Shown: piece by piece, positions 8,163 to 15,991 of the stretch
Numbering within the stretch: position 1 is the first letter of the stretch
Layout of the letters: each line of letters opens with the position of its first letter
Assembly (NCBI GenBank): GCA_038087015.1
Contig: JASBNA010000150.1
Location: 1-21,612, forward strand
Origin: Cerrena zonata
Lineage: Eukaryota > Basidiomycota > Agaricomycetes > Polyporales > Cerrenaceae
Direction of reading: 5' to 3'
DNA length: 21,612 nucleotides
Program-made: the position numbers and the translations under genes
Notes under the pieces: model-generated
Told to the model about the DNA's origin: nothing
Database searches by the model: none
Seen by the model: the letters and a program-made list of their open reading frames with translations, nothing else

Positions 8163-9884
8163 TTATTCAACCAATGTAGGTTCAATCTTTCTCTTCTTTT
8201 TCAGTTGGTCGTCGTCTTTGGTCATCTCGTTGTTTTTCACCAGCTTCTTCTTTTTAACAAAACTGGTTATATCATTAGCTATTTTCTTCTCTTCGGGTTT
8301 CTTGGGGGTTGCTATAACTGGTTCGCTTTTAATCAATTCAAATTTGTATTTATTTCCAAATATCCCCTTATTGAAAACAATGACTGAACAAAATCCATCT
8401 GCTGAACTTATTATAATACTTTCACCATCTGTATTCCAACATAAATCAGTGATTGTTGAATAATGTAAATTTGAAACCATCCCCAATGGTTCTAGACTTG
8501 CCGTATCGTAAATTATCACGGAGTCTTGGGTCGCAACTGCAAAGATCATTTTATACGGTAATTTGAATATACTGGATTTTGATTCGATTTCATATATTAT
8601 TGGTGAAAATGATATTGCTATGGCTGGTTTCTTCAATCCTGGTATATGACATATTGGGGCTTTATTGAATCCTGATCGTATATATATATATACCGTATTG
8701 GTAATATCGTCATTGTTTGTATTATTGGTCATGTCATTATCATCATTTTCATTAGTAACTGTAGTATTAGATCCTTGTATTTCATTTTTATGAATCCCCA
8801 GTGGTGTTAATAATAAACTCCCATCTGGTGAAAATGCTAATCTCCTGAAAAATGATTGTAATGTCTCTGGATGGTATAAGAATGTATTTTTTCTGTTAAT
8901 TTTTCTATTTTCTGGTGATGTAACCATTGGTTTCACCGCTGGTAATGTTTCATTTGATAATCCTCTTTTATGATTGGGAGGACTATTCTGTACCTGATGA
9001 ACGTAATTGTTAGCCGGTGGATTCATTGGGGTGGCAGGCTTAGAGAATGAATTATCCTCTCCGTTAAAGCTCGAACTAGTGGTGGAAGTTTGAACACTAC
9101 TTGGGCCCTCGCTACTTGATCTTTCACTACTATCTGTTGACTCCAGCCATGATTTTTCAAAAAGCGATAATTTGCAATTTGGTAGTTCGGCTTTGACTAT
9201 CTTGAAAAATGATGTGGGTACTATTTTAATTTCATTCGTTGCTGATGTTTCCGAATTCTTTAATGAATAAATATGAATCGATCTATCGGCAGACTGAGTC
9301 GATAAAAACTCATTTCGTGGGTCCCATGCAACCCCTTGTACATAATGATTATGTTCTGCCAATCGACTCACTTCTTGTCCCGTGGAAACATTATATATTC
9401 TAGTAATATTATCCATTGATCCAGTTGCAATGAATTTCGAATCGGGTGACCATGATAAATCATATATCTCCGACGTTGACGATCTGTACACATGCTTCGC
9501 TATCCAGGATTCTTTGATATCTTCATCAATCTCCTCTTGCCCAAAATCTTTGCGTATCTCATCGGATAATGTCCACAATATAAGAGTTCCATCATCTCCA
9601 GCTGTTGCTAACATTTCTCCTTTAGGATCAAATCGCACAACGTTAACTGCCTGGGTATGTTTGCGCAAAGTAGTTAAATACTCAACCTTTGTCAGCGAAG
9701 GACTGCTTTGACCTTCAGCTTCAATTTCATCGTTATAAACTAATTTCCATATTCTAACGTTATTATCACCCCCACCAGTAGCTAATCTGGGAGACCGTTT
9801 TTGACTCGATTGTGGCTGAAAATCCACAGAATAAACTGGTTGGTTCTCGTCATGCCAGTGAACAGTGATTGTAGAAGAGTCCAT
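8163..9884 (-). CDS. CAC2: Cac2: WD40 (p60) subunit of chromatin assembly factor 1
   Basis: A 573-aa WD-repeat protein, the middle subunit of CAF-1, which deposits H3-H4 on newly replicated DNA together with PCNA. The N-terminus ITVHWHDENQPVYSVDFQP matches the family start, followed by repeats such as RLATGGGDNNVRIWKL, MLATAGDDGTLILWTL, FIATGSMDNITRIYNV and FLSTQSADRSIHIYSL. A Ser/Asn-rich insert (about 245-335) precedes a further blade (RRLAFSPDGSLL), then an Asn/Asp-rich loop and late blades (ITDLCWNTDGESIIISSADG). The C-terminus (about 540-573) is Lys-rich and could be a nuclear signal. The chosen start is the ATG at 9882-9884; the frame continues 20 codons upstream only to a TTG, and the family N-terminus fits the ATG. 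An ACGCGT box about 100 bp upstream fits S-phase expression. Confidence 0.93.
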   Translation of the reverse strand: MDSSTITVHWHDENQPVYSVDFQPQSSQKRSPRLATGGGDNNVRIWKLVYNDEIEAEGQSSPSLTKVEYLTTLRKHTQAVNVVRFDPKGEMLATAGDDGTLILWTLSDEIRKDFGQEEIDEDIKESWIAKHVYRSSTSEIYDLSWSPDSKFIATGSMDNITRIYNVSTGQEVSRLAEHNHYVQGVAWDPRNEFLSTQSADRSIHIYSLKNSETSATNEIKIVPTSFFKIVKAELPNCKLSLFEKSWLESTDSSERSSSEGPSSVQTSTTSSSFNGEDNSFSKPATPMNPPANNYVHQVQNSPPNHKRGLSNETLPAVKPMVTSPENRKINRKNTFLYHPETLQSFFRRLAFSPDGSLLLTPLGIHKNEIQGSNTTVTNENDDNDMTNNTNNDDITNTVYIYIRSGFNKAPICHIPGLKKPAIAISFSPIIYEIESKSSIFKLPYKMIFAVATQDSVIIYDTASLEPLGMVSNLHYSTITDLCWNTDGESIIISSADGFCSVIVFNKGIFGNKYKFELIKSEPVIATPKKPEEKKIANDITSFVKKKKLVKNNEMTKDDDQLKKKRKIEPTLVE

Positions 9885-10147
9885 CCTTGCTTTAACCTGA
9901 GCTAACGGGTAAAATATATGGCAATGGTTCACTCTTTGATACAAATGTTAGTATCAACTCTTTTTTTTTTTTTTTTTTTTGAAGACGCGTTTTCAAAAGT
10001 TTCGGTGTCCGGATCTTTTGAAAAGTAGTGTAGTGGTTAATTATTGATAGGACTTAAACCTCGAAAGGCTGGTCAGATAAAGCAGCCTCGAGAGTTATCT
10101 CTAGTTCTTTGCTTTATTTTGGACCAATTGGCTTAGTGAAGGACGTA
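9885..10147. promoter_or_regulatory. Divergent CAC2/APE1 promoter
   Basis: The 263-bp gap serves both genes. It holds a 20-nt poly-T tract (9961-9980), expected to disfavour nucleosomes, and an ACGCGT box right beside it. A TACTAAC on the minus strand (9947-9953) upstream of CAC2 resembles an intron branch point, but I see no matching 5' splice site. No clear TATA box was found for either gene. Confidence 0.6.
9985..9990. promoter_or_regulatory. MCB-like element (ACGCGT)
   Basis: ACGCGT is the core site of the MBF G1/S transcription complex. It is 101 bp upstream of the CAC2 ATG and next to the poly-T tract. CAF-1 acts at replication forks, so cell-cycle control would make sense; this is inference from the motif and gene role. 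Confidence 0.5.
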
Positions 10148-11788
10148 ATGAACTTTCTGAAAGACAAGGATTTGAAAGAGTTGCTCAAAACATTCAGTGT
10201 GATGGATAAGGAGGGAAATATCTTATCGACGGACGAGGACGAACTACTGACAGAAGAAGAAGTAGAGGAAGAAACTCCGGAAGAAGAAGAACAATCTGGC
10301 CAAGGGGCCAAGTCATGCTTTGAATACAGTATTCCCAAGCTTGAAATACCACTTCCACATAACCCAAATGCATATTATGATGGATATTGTGAGCAATACT
10401 TAAGATTTACTGACTCAAATCCTACAACTTATCACACGATTGAATTTTTCAAGTCATTATTAGAGAATAACGGATTCACTTATTGGCCAGAGTACAAGAG
10501 CTTTGATGAACAAGGTATTTCGAATGGTGGATTGTTTTTCACTATAAGAGGAGGTGCTTCACTTATAGCTTTTGTGCTTGGGGGCAAATGGAGTGCTGAT
10601 AAAGGAGTTGGAGTGGTTGGAAGCCATGTTGATGCGTTAACAGTGAACTTGAAACCTAATAGTATTAAGTCGAATATCGATGGGTATCAGTTACTAGGCG
10701 TCGCCAATTATTCAGGGACTTTGAATAAAGCTTGGTTAGATCGTGATTTGGGGATTGCTGGTAGTATAATCATACGAGATGAATATGGTCAAACAAAACG
10801 CAAATTGGTTAACTCATCACCACATCCAGTTGCCAAAATACCATCTTTAGCAGAACATTTCGGTGATATAGCCTCCAAGCCGTATAATAAAGAAACTCAA
10901 ATGGTGCCAATTATAGGACATGGAGAAGAAATAGCTGCAACTGAAGATGAAAGAAATGCCCCGTTGTATGGTAAACACTCCATTGCATTATTAAGGTATA
11001 TAAGTAAGATCTCACAAGTACCGATTGGAAGAATATTAAAAGTTGACTTACAATTATTTGATGTTCAAAAATCTACTAGAGGTGGATTAGATAATGAATT
11101 TATATTTGCACCTAGAATCGATGATAGATTATGTTCATTCAGTGCGATTTATGCATTGATCGAATGGCTGAATCAGTTCTATTCCAATCCTAATAGTGAT
11201 GATAAGTATCCGTTCAAAGATTTTGATGGGTTCAATATTGTTTTATTGGCCGATAATGAGGAAATCGGGTCTGCCACTAGAACTGGTGCTAAGGGGAAAT
11301 TATTGAATAACATAGTTGATAGAGTTATCTCATTCAAAGATGAATCAAACTCTTCTCTGTTGGTATTTGCTAATCTGTTAATACTTTCAGCTGATGTGAC
11401 GCATGCATTAAATCCTAATTTCAGTACTGAATATTTGGAAAATCATAAACCCAAACCAAATGTCGGTTTAACAGTCAAGTTAGATCCACAAGGTCATGTC
11501 ATGACTGACCTGATTGGTTGGAGAATTCTACAAGAAATTGCCAATAAGAATCATCAAACATTACAACAATTTCATATCAAAAATGATGCCAGATCGGGAA
11601 GTACTATAGGACCTATGTTGGCCACAGATACTGGTGCTCGAGTGGTCGACGTTGGGTTGGCTCAGTTATCCATGCATAGTATTAGGGCAATGGCCGGGTA
11701 TAAAGAAATTGGATTAGGGGTTAAAATTTTCAAGAGTTTCTTTAAAGACTGGAGAGAAGTATGTGCTGACTTTAAAGATCTCGTCTAG
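10148..11788 (+). CDS. APE1: Vacuolar aminopeptidase I (M18 family, Cvt cargo)
   Basis: A 546-aa M18 metalloaminopeptidase of the Ape1/Lap4 type, a vacuolar zinc enzyme that trims peptides and reaches the vacuole through the Cvt/autophagy route. Likely metal and catalytic residues are all present: H160 (GSHVDALT), D325/D326 (APRIDDRLCS), E371/E372 (DNEEIGS), D416 (SADVTHA) and H510 (AQLSMHSIRA). The ending GLGVKIFKSFFKDWREV matches Ape1 closely. Residues 1-22 form an amphipathic-helix-like propeptide, followed by a very acidic linker (about 29-50), which separates it from cytosolic M18 relatives such as Ape4. The start is the ATG at 10148; upstream the frame has only a TTG. CTG codons occur at 404 and 410; codon 410 sits at a position I recall as Ser in related enzymes, suggesting CUG-Ser decoding. 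The stop codon lies inside one arm of an inverted repeat. Confidence 0.95.
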   Translation: MNFLKDKDLKELLKTFSVMDKEGNILSTDEDELLTEEEVEEETPEEEEQSGQGAKSCFEYSIPKLEIPLPHNPNAYYDGYCEQYLRFTDSNPTTYHTIEFFKSLLENNGFTYWPEYKSFDEQGISNGGLFFTIRGGASLIAFVLGGKWSADKGVGVVGSHVDALTVNLKPNSIKSNIDGYQLLGVANYSGTLNKAWLDRDLGIAGSIIIRDEYGQTKRKLVNSSPHPVAKIPSLAEHFGDIASKPYNKETQMVPIIGHGEEIAATEDERNAPLYGKHSIALLRYISKISQVPIGRILKVDLQLFDVQKSTRGGLDNEFIFAPRIDDRLCSFSAIYALIEWLNQFYSNPNSDDKYPFKDFDGFNIVLLADNEEIGSATRTGAKGKLLNNIVDRVISFKDESNSSLLVFANLLILSADVTHALNPNFSTEYLENHKPKPNVGLTVKLDPQGHVMTDLIGWRILQEIANKNHQTLQQFHIKNDARSGSTIGPMLATDTGARVVDVGLAQLSMHSIRAMAGYKEIGLGVKIFKSFFKDWREVCADFKDLV

Positions 11789-11856
11789 TAGTAAATAGTT
11801 AATGTATGTGTATTTGATCTACTAATCTTGTGATGTAATTCTTGATTAGACGAGAT
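11778..11856. repeat. 10-bp inverted repeat spanning the APE1 stop codon
   Basis: ATCTCGTCTA (11778-11787) and TAGACGAGAT (11847-11856) are perfect reverse complements separated by 59 nt. The left arm covers the last APE1 codons and part of the stop. In RNA it could form a long-loop stem in the 3' region. Confidence 0.65.
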
Positions 11857-12201
11857 TGACCTTTAGTAAAATAAGGGCTCAAAAATTTCAAAATAGTTAT
11901 ACGTACAGCCCATCATCATGCATGCAATAGCTGAACGGTTTTACAAGTAGTTATCTTTGGGGAAGGGGTGTGAGATATATTTCATACACAAGTGAAAGGT
12001 AGAATGCAAAAAGAATAGGGTAGTAAAGAAAATGCTAAGGTGGACGTAAAAGAATTAATCATAAGAGCTCACAGAGCTAACAACGGTAATAGAAACAATT
12101 AAAAAAGGCACAGTAAAAAAAAAAAAAAATAAAAAAACACTTAACGGAAGGTACTAGGTTATGAAAATCAATGAATTCGTGAAGATTGAAGAATCATCAG
12201 G
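11789..12201. other. Convergent gap after APE1
   Basis: A 413-bp tail-to-tail gap between APE1 and the small Ser/Ala-rich gene. Apart from the right arm of the inverted repeat and an A-rich run (about 12115-12137) I see nothing gene-like. Confidence 0.55.
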
Positions 12202-12606
12202 TTACTCATAAGGTACCCATAAATAAGAAACGAATAAAAGAGAGGAAACCAACCAAACAGTTTTGGTATTAGCGGATCCAGCATTAACAGCAAAACCGGA
12301 CGATTTTGCTGAAGCAGAGGCAGAAGCTGCAGCCCCACCACTAGAGCTACCGGTGTTCAATTTTAAGGTATGTAAAGCAGAGCTTTCGGTGAAAGAGCCA
12401 GTGGCTTTAGAGTCGCTCGAGTCGGATGCTAATAAAAGGTGATCGGAAGCTGAGCTAGCAGCAGAATTTGCAATCTCGTTCTTGCCGGCCTTAGATAAAG
12501 AAGTAACCAATTGTAAGTCACTAAGAGAGCTGGTGGCAGCACCAGCTTGGGAAGTGATGGAAGCAGCGTTGTCAACAAGAAGAGCAGTGACTGAAGAACC
12601 TGGCAT
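12202..12606 (-). CDS. Small Ser/Ala-rich protein with C-terminal hydrophobic segment
   Basis: A 134-aa protein, unrecognised. The body is rich in Ser, Ala, Thr and Gly (for example SSSGGAAASASASAKSSG at about 87-104), and the last 18 residues contain a hydrophobic stretch (about 117-131, VWLVSSLLFVSYLWV) after a small-residue segment (NAGSAN). That C-terminus looks like either a GPI-attachment signal or a tail anchor. There is no N-terminal signal peptide (MPGSSVTALLVDN), which argues against a GPI protein unless an upstream exon exists; I saw no clean splice signals for one. The ATG is supported by a palindromic TATA-like box 93 bp upstream, and a strong TATA and biased composition suggest a well-expressed gene. 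It converges with APE1. Confidence 0.65.
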   Translation of the reverse strand: MPGSSVTALLVDNAASITSQAGAATSSLSDLQLVTSLSKAGKNEIANSAASSASDHLLLASDSSDSKATGSFTESSALHTLKLNTGSSSGGAAASASASAKSSGFAVNAGSANTKTVWLVSSLLFVSYLWVPYE

Positions 12607-13551
12607 TATGAATGAGTGTATAAGTGAACGGAAGGAATGAAAAAGATGAAGAATGATAATTTTAAAGAAAGGAAAAAAAAAACACCAGACCGTTCAGGTT
12701 TATATAAACTAAAAGAAAAAGAAAAATAATAAAAAAAAAATAGTCCTCGATGCTGCCCGTCAGGGGAACCATGGAGACATAACCAGGGATCTTTTTTCGT
12801 TTGTTGTCAGTTGAATCTTCATTGGCTTATTTTAGAGTTTTTTTAGTGTAGTTAGTTGTTCCTAACTACTTTTGCTAACTTTATTTACCAACTCGCTCCA
12901 TTATGAGGTAATTCTTCCCCCCATTTGTTTACCTCCTCACGGTAAACACTCGCTACTTGTTGAATCCATAGTGGTTTGTACTGTTTGTATTGATGTTTAC
13001 TGGCATTGTATAAATTTTTCAACTTTATGTTTGTGTCAAAATCATTTTAAACTTTTTCACGATTTCGTTCCTGATTTATTTTTTTGCGTATTTTTTTGCT
13101 TTTATTTTGTAGTTCTTTTCATTTTGAGTGTATTTTTTGGGCCTGTGCTGTTTATTTTCCTCAAAGAGCACCAATGTCGCTCAATCGGGGATTTCCATGT
13201 TATTTTTTTTTTTTGGTTTTTCGTTGTTCCCGCTGTTTTTGGTATAAATGTCGTGCGCTCTACTGCGGTGCGACATTGCAGCGTTACGTCACTTCTTTTT
13301 TGATTTAAAGTTCTAATTGGGAAAGCGCCGTTTCTGTGGTTGCCTAAAGCAGCAACATATTCCGTTTTGAAACTATACGTCAAACGCGTTCATCGAAGTT
13401 TCATTATAAAATTCCATTAGTTTGAACCCTTTGGGGCAACTTTGCAACCAGTCAGCCGATTGCATCCAGTCACCGCTATGACGTCTTATGATATCCGCGA
13501 AACTTGCCGTAGACTACAATCATTACATTCGAGGTTGTATAATTCTAAACT
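12607..13551. other. Intergenic region with promoter of the small Ser/Ala-rich gene
   Basis: This 945-bp gap carries the small gene's promoter and the 3' region of the MFS gene. Visible items are the TATA box near 12700, many T-runs on the plus strand (13076-13210) and an ACGCGT at 13384-13389. Frames of 143 and 93 codons here start at non-ATG codons or are low-complexity, so they are not called. Confidence 0.5.
12699..12708 (-). promoter_or_regulatory. TATA box of the small Ser/Ala-rich gene
   Basis: TTTATATAAA is palindromic and lies 93 bp upstream of the ATG at 12606, a normal yeast TATA spacing. A-rich runs flank it. Confidence 0.6.
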
Positions 13552-15462
13552 TCAATTGACTAATGGGGTTTCTTCATCGATATGTTGGCCTCTTTTCTTG
13601 GATTTGAATAAGCCAACACTTATGTGATTGAAAACATTATTCAAAAATCTACTAAATAACAGGGGTTTTTCTAATTCTGCTAATTTGAATTGGAAGATTT
13701 CCTCGAAACTAGGTGGTTCGATTTCGGTTGGAGATACTTCTTGATGAGTAGAAGAGTTATCGAGGACCGAAGAGTCCGATTTCACGGGTTTAATGAATTC
13801 TTGGGATTGTTGTCTTGGTAATTGGGGTGGTGGGACCCCAGTAATTATCCCATTTGGTTCTGGTTTCATCAATGTTGGATTTCTTGCTAAAGATGCAGCC
13901 AGTTGACGAAATACATCATTTGTAGATTGATCAACATTACTATTTCTACGGCTAGTATCTGGATCACTTGTAGACCCATAATCAACCGATCTTACCGAAG
14001 AAGATGTGGATCCATGAACACCACTTGAATGGAAAGAAAAAATCGAAGAATTATCATCGAAAACTGATCCCATATCTTCCAAGGATAACCCTTTGGTTTC
14101 TGGGAATAAATAATGGACACAGAAAAATGAAAGGAAACATGAAAGAGCAGGAATTAAATAAGTTTTCCATTTAATCAAATCTAATAAAATAGGAGTCATT
14201 TCACCAACAATAAAATTAAATAACCAATTGGTTGCAGTAGCCATAGCGGCACCCTTTGAACGAACAGAGTTGGGCATAACTTCACTCATCATCCAAGGAA
14301 TTGGACCCCAACTTGTACCAAATGCAGCATTGAAAATTATAACACAAATCACCACAACTTGAGGAGTCCAAGGATTATCCATAAATAAAGACCAGGATAT
14401 AGTTAAAAGAGGGATAAACATTAAAACTGCCCCCGATAATAATAATGGTTTACGACCCCAAGAATCAACTAAATACCAAGGAGGAATAGTACTAGCGACA
14501 TAAACCAAGGCATTTACCCCCGTCATTAAAATAGCATCTCTTCCATGCCAACCAGCACTTTCAAAAATCATGGGAGCATAATAACTAACAATGTTAATAC
14601 CATTCAATTGAGCAAACATTTGAGAAAAACAAGCAACACTTAATCTTTTTTTAAATCTATTAAACATATATTGATAACTACGTTCACCACCTTCCACTCG
14701 AGCAATTAAAACATTCTCTTTAATCTGTCTATATTCATTAATACCACTTTCATCTTCAACATCACCATCGGAATATAAATCGCTAATAACAATCATTCCT
14801 TCAATATCATGATCATGATCTAATAACCATCTTGGGGTTTCCACAATTATAAAACTTCCTAAATATAATAAAAGTCCCATAATACATTGGACATAAAGTG
14901 GACAACGCCAACTTAAATTATTTTGTAAGAAAGAAAATCCATAATCAACCCAAATACTGGTTGCATATCCAATAATATTACCCGTAAATTCTAAACATGC
15001 ATAGAAACCTCGATCATCTGGAGGACTAATTTCTTGCTGATAACAAGGAATAATCGTAGTTAAAGTACCAATTGCTAACCCAGTTATAAATCTACCAACT
15101 GATAAATTTAGAATATTAATAGAGGTTGCTTGAAGCAAACCCCCAGTGACAAATATAAATGCCCCCCATCTAATAGTACGACGACGACCAATTTTATCTC
15201 CAACTTTCCCTGCAACAAACGATGATCCCAACGCACCAATTTCCAAAATTGCAATCATTGAACCAACCTCAACTGGACTGGGATCATTATAATAATCTTT
15301 GAAAAACTCATTAGTTAAAAGGGATGACATTAACCCTTGTTCAAATCCAAAAAGAAACACTCCCAAAGACACGAAAATTGACGTGAAGTTAAGAAGAGCC
15401 CTTCCAACCAAGAACGATTCCTTGATTTGAAGATTATGGTGTTGATTTGGATGAGTTTCCAT
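13552..15462 (-). CDS. Sugar-porter MFS transporter, YFL040W-like, with long C-terminal tail
   Basis: A 636-aa twelve-helix major facilitator of the sugar porter family, in a cell membrane. Signatures seen: GKVGDKIGRRRT (about 85-96) after helix 2, VGRFITGLAIG then PDDRG (about 122-152), VETPRWLL (207-214), the QLNGIN motif (285-290) in helix 7, DSWGRKPLL (333-341), SEVMPNSVRSKG (393-404) and PETKG (454-458) closing helix 12. The sequence most resembles S. cerevisiae YFL040W, a sugar-porter member of unproven substrate, rather than the Hxt/Hgt hexose carriers. The cytosolic C-terminus after PETKG is about 178 residues, much longer than usual; it is Ser-rich at first (SIFSFHSSG, then SSSVRSVDYGSTS) and ends in a predicted helical, basic segment. 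Such tails are typical of sensor-like members but no repeat of the Snf3/Rgt2 kind is evident. The ATG at 15460-15462 fits. Confidence 0.88.
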   Translation of the reverse strand: METHPNQHHNLQIKESFLVGRALLNFTSIFVSLGVFLFGFEQGLMSSLLTNEFFKDYYNDPSPVEVGSMIAILEIGALGSSFVAGKVGDKIGRRRTIRWGAFIFVTGGLLQATSINILNLSVGRFITGLAIGTLTTIIPCYQQEISPPDDRGFYACLEFTGNIIGYATSIWVDYGFSFLQNNLSWRCPLYVQCIMGLLLYLGSFIIVETPRWLLDHDHDIEGMIVISDLYSDGDVEDESGINEYRQIKENVLIARVEGGERSYQYMFNRFKKRLSVACFSQMFAQLNGINIVSYYAPMIFESAGWHGRDAILMTGVNALVYVASTIPPWYLVDSWGRKPLLLSGAVLMFIPLLTISWSLFMDNPWTPQVVVICVIIFNAAFGTSWGPIPWMMSEVMPNSVRSKGAAMATATNWLFNFIVGEMTPILLDLIKWKTYLIPALSCFLSFFCVHYLFPETKGLSLEDMGSVFDDNSSIFSFHSSGVHGSTSSSVRSVDYGSTSDPDTSRRNSNVDQSTNDVFRQLAASLARNPTLMKPEPNGIITGVPPPQLPRQQSQEFIKPVKSDSSVLDNSSTHQEVSPTEIEPPSFEEIFQFKLAELEKPLLFSRFLNNVFNHISVGLFKSKKRGQHIDEETPLVN

Positions 15463-15991
15463 CTTTCTTAACTGCTAAAACAAACTGCTAAAACTTACCA
15501 ATCTATTACCAATGATCTATTACCAATGATCTATTTTAGGGTTTCTTCCCAATTACTTACCTGATTTGTTCGGCCTCGAACTAAACTACTTGATAAGTCA
15601 ATTCTCGATATTGGCGAATCGTTGATAGTTTTATAACTACTTTTTCCCCGTTAATGGAAATTTCCAATTGATTCTACTCCTTTATCAGCCTTTTTTTTTG
15701 CGCACAGTTTTTTGCTAGCAAAGTAACCCACTGATAATGAGTCTTTGATGCAACTGGTGATAAGACTGAATGATCAGGTCAATTGTTGAGTTGGATCCTG
15801 AATCACAAAGAAACCAAGAACATGGGGTAATACAATGGGCTTGACAGTTGTTCTGTTTTGTAATGTTCTTCTTTTGGTTCAATTACATGACCTTTTCAAG
15901 TTTGTAACTTGTTGTTACTCGATTGAAGTAAACTACTTGAATAATGTATTATGTATTAAATATTAAGGTACGAATTGAATAAGTATTATGG
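15463..15991. promoter_or_regulatory. MFS upstream region / SEC9 3' region
   Basis: A 529-bp gap between two genes on the same strand. The first 75 bp upstream of the MFS ATG consist of short tandem repeats (see 15470-15535). A T9 run lies near 15691-15699. No other element is clear. Confidence 0.5.
15470..15535. repeat. Two adjoining short tandem repeats in the MFS 5' leader
   Basis: AACTGCTAAAAC occurs twice about 12 bp apart (15470-15494), followed by two and a half copies of a 14-bp unit ATCTATTACCAATG (15501-15535). They begin 8 bp upstream of the MFS ATG, so they are probably in its 5' leader or core promoter. Confidence 0.8.

Noticed and set aside
9895..9953. Possible 5' intron in CAC2 (TACTAAC at 9947-9953 on the minus strand and an AG near 9895)
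   Set aside because: No GTATGT/GTAAGT-like donor exists upstream within the promoter, and the ATG at 9884 already gives the family N-terminus.
12872..13308. Phe/Cys-rich plus-strand frames
   Set aside because: They come from T-rich DNA, start at non-ATG codons and overlap each other in two frames.
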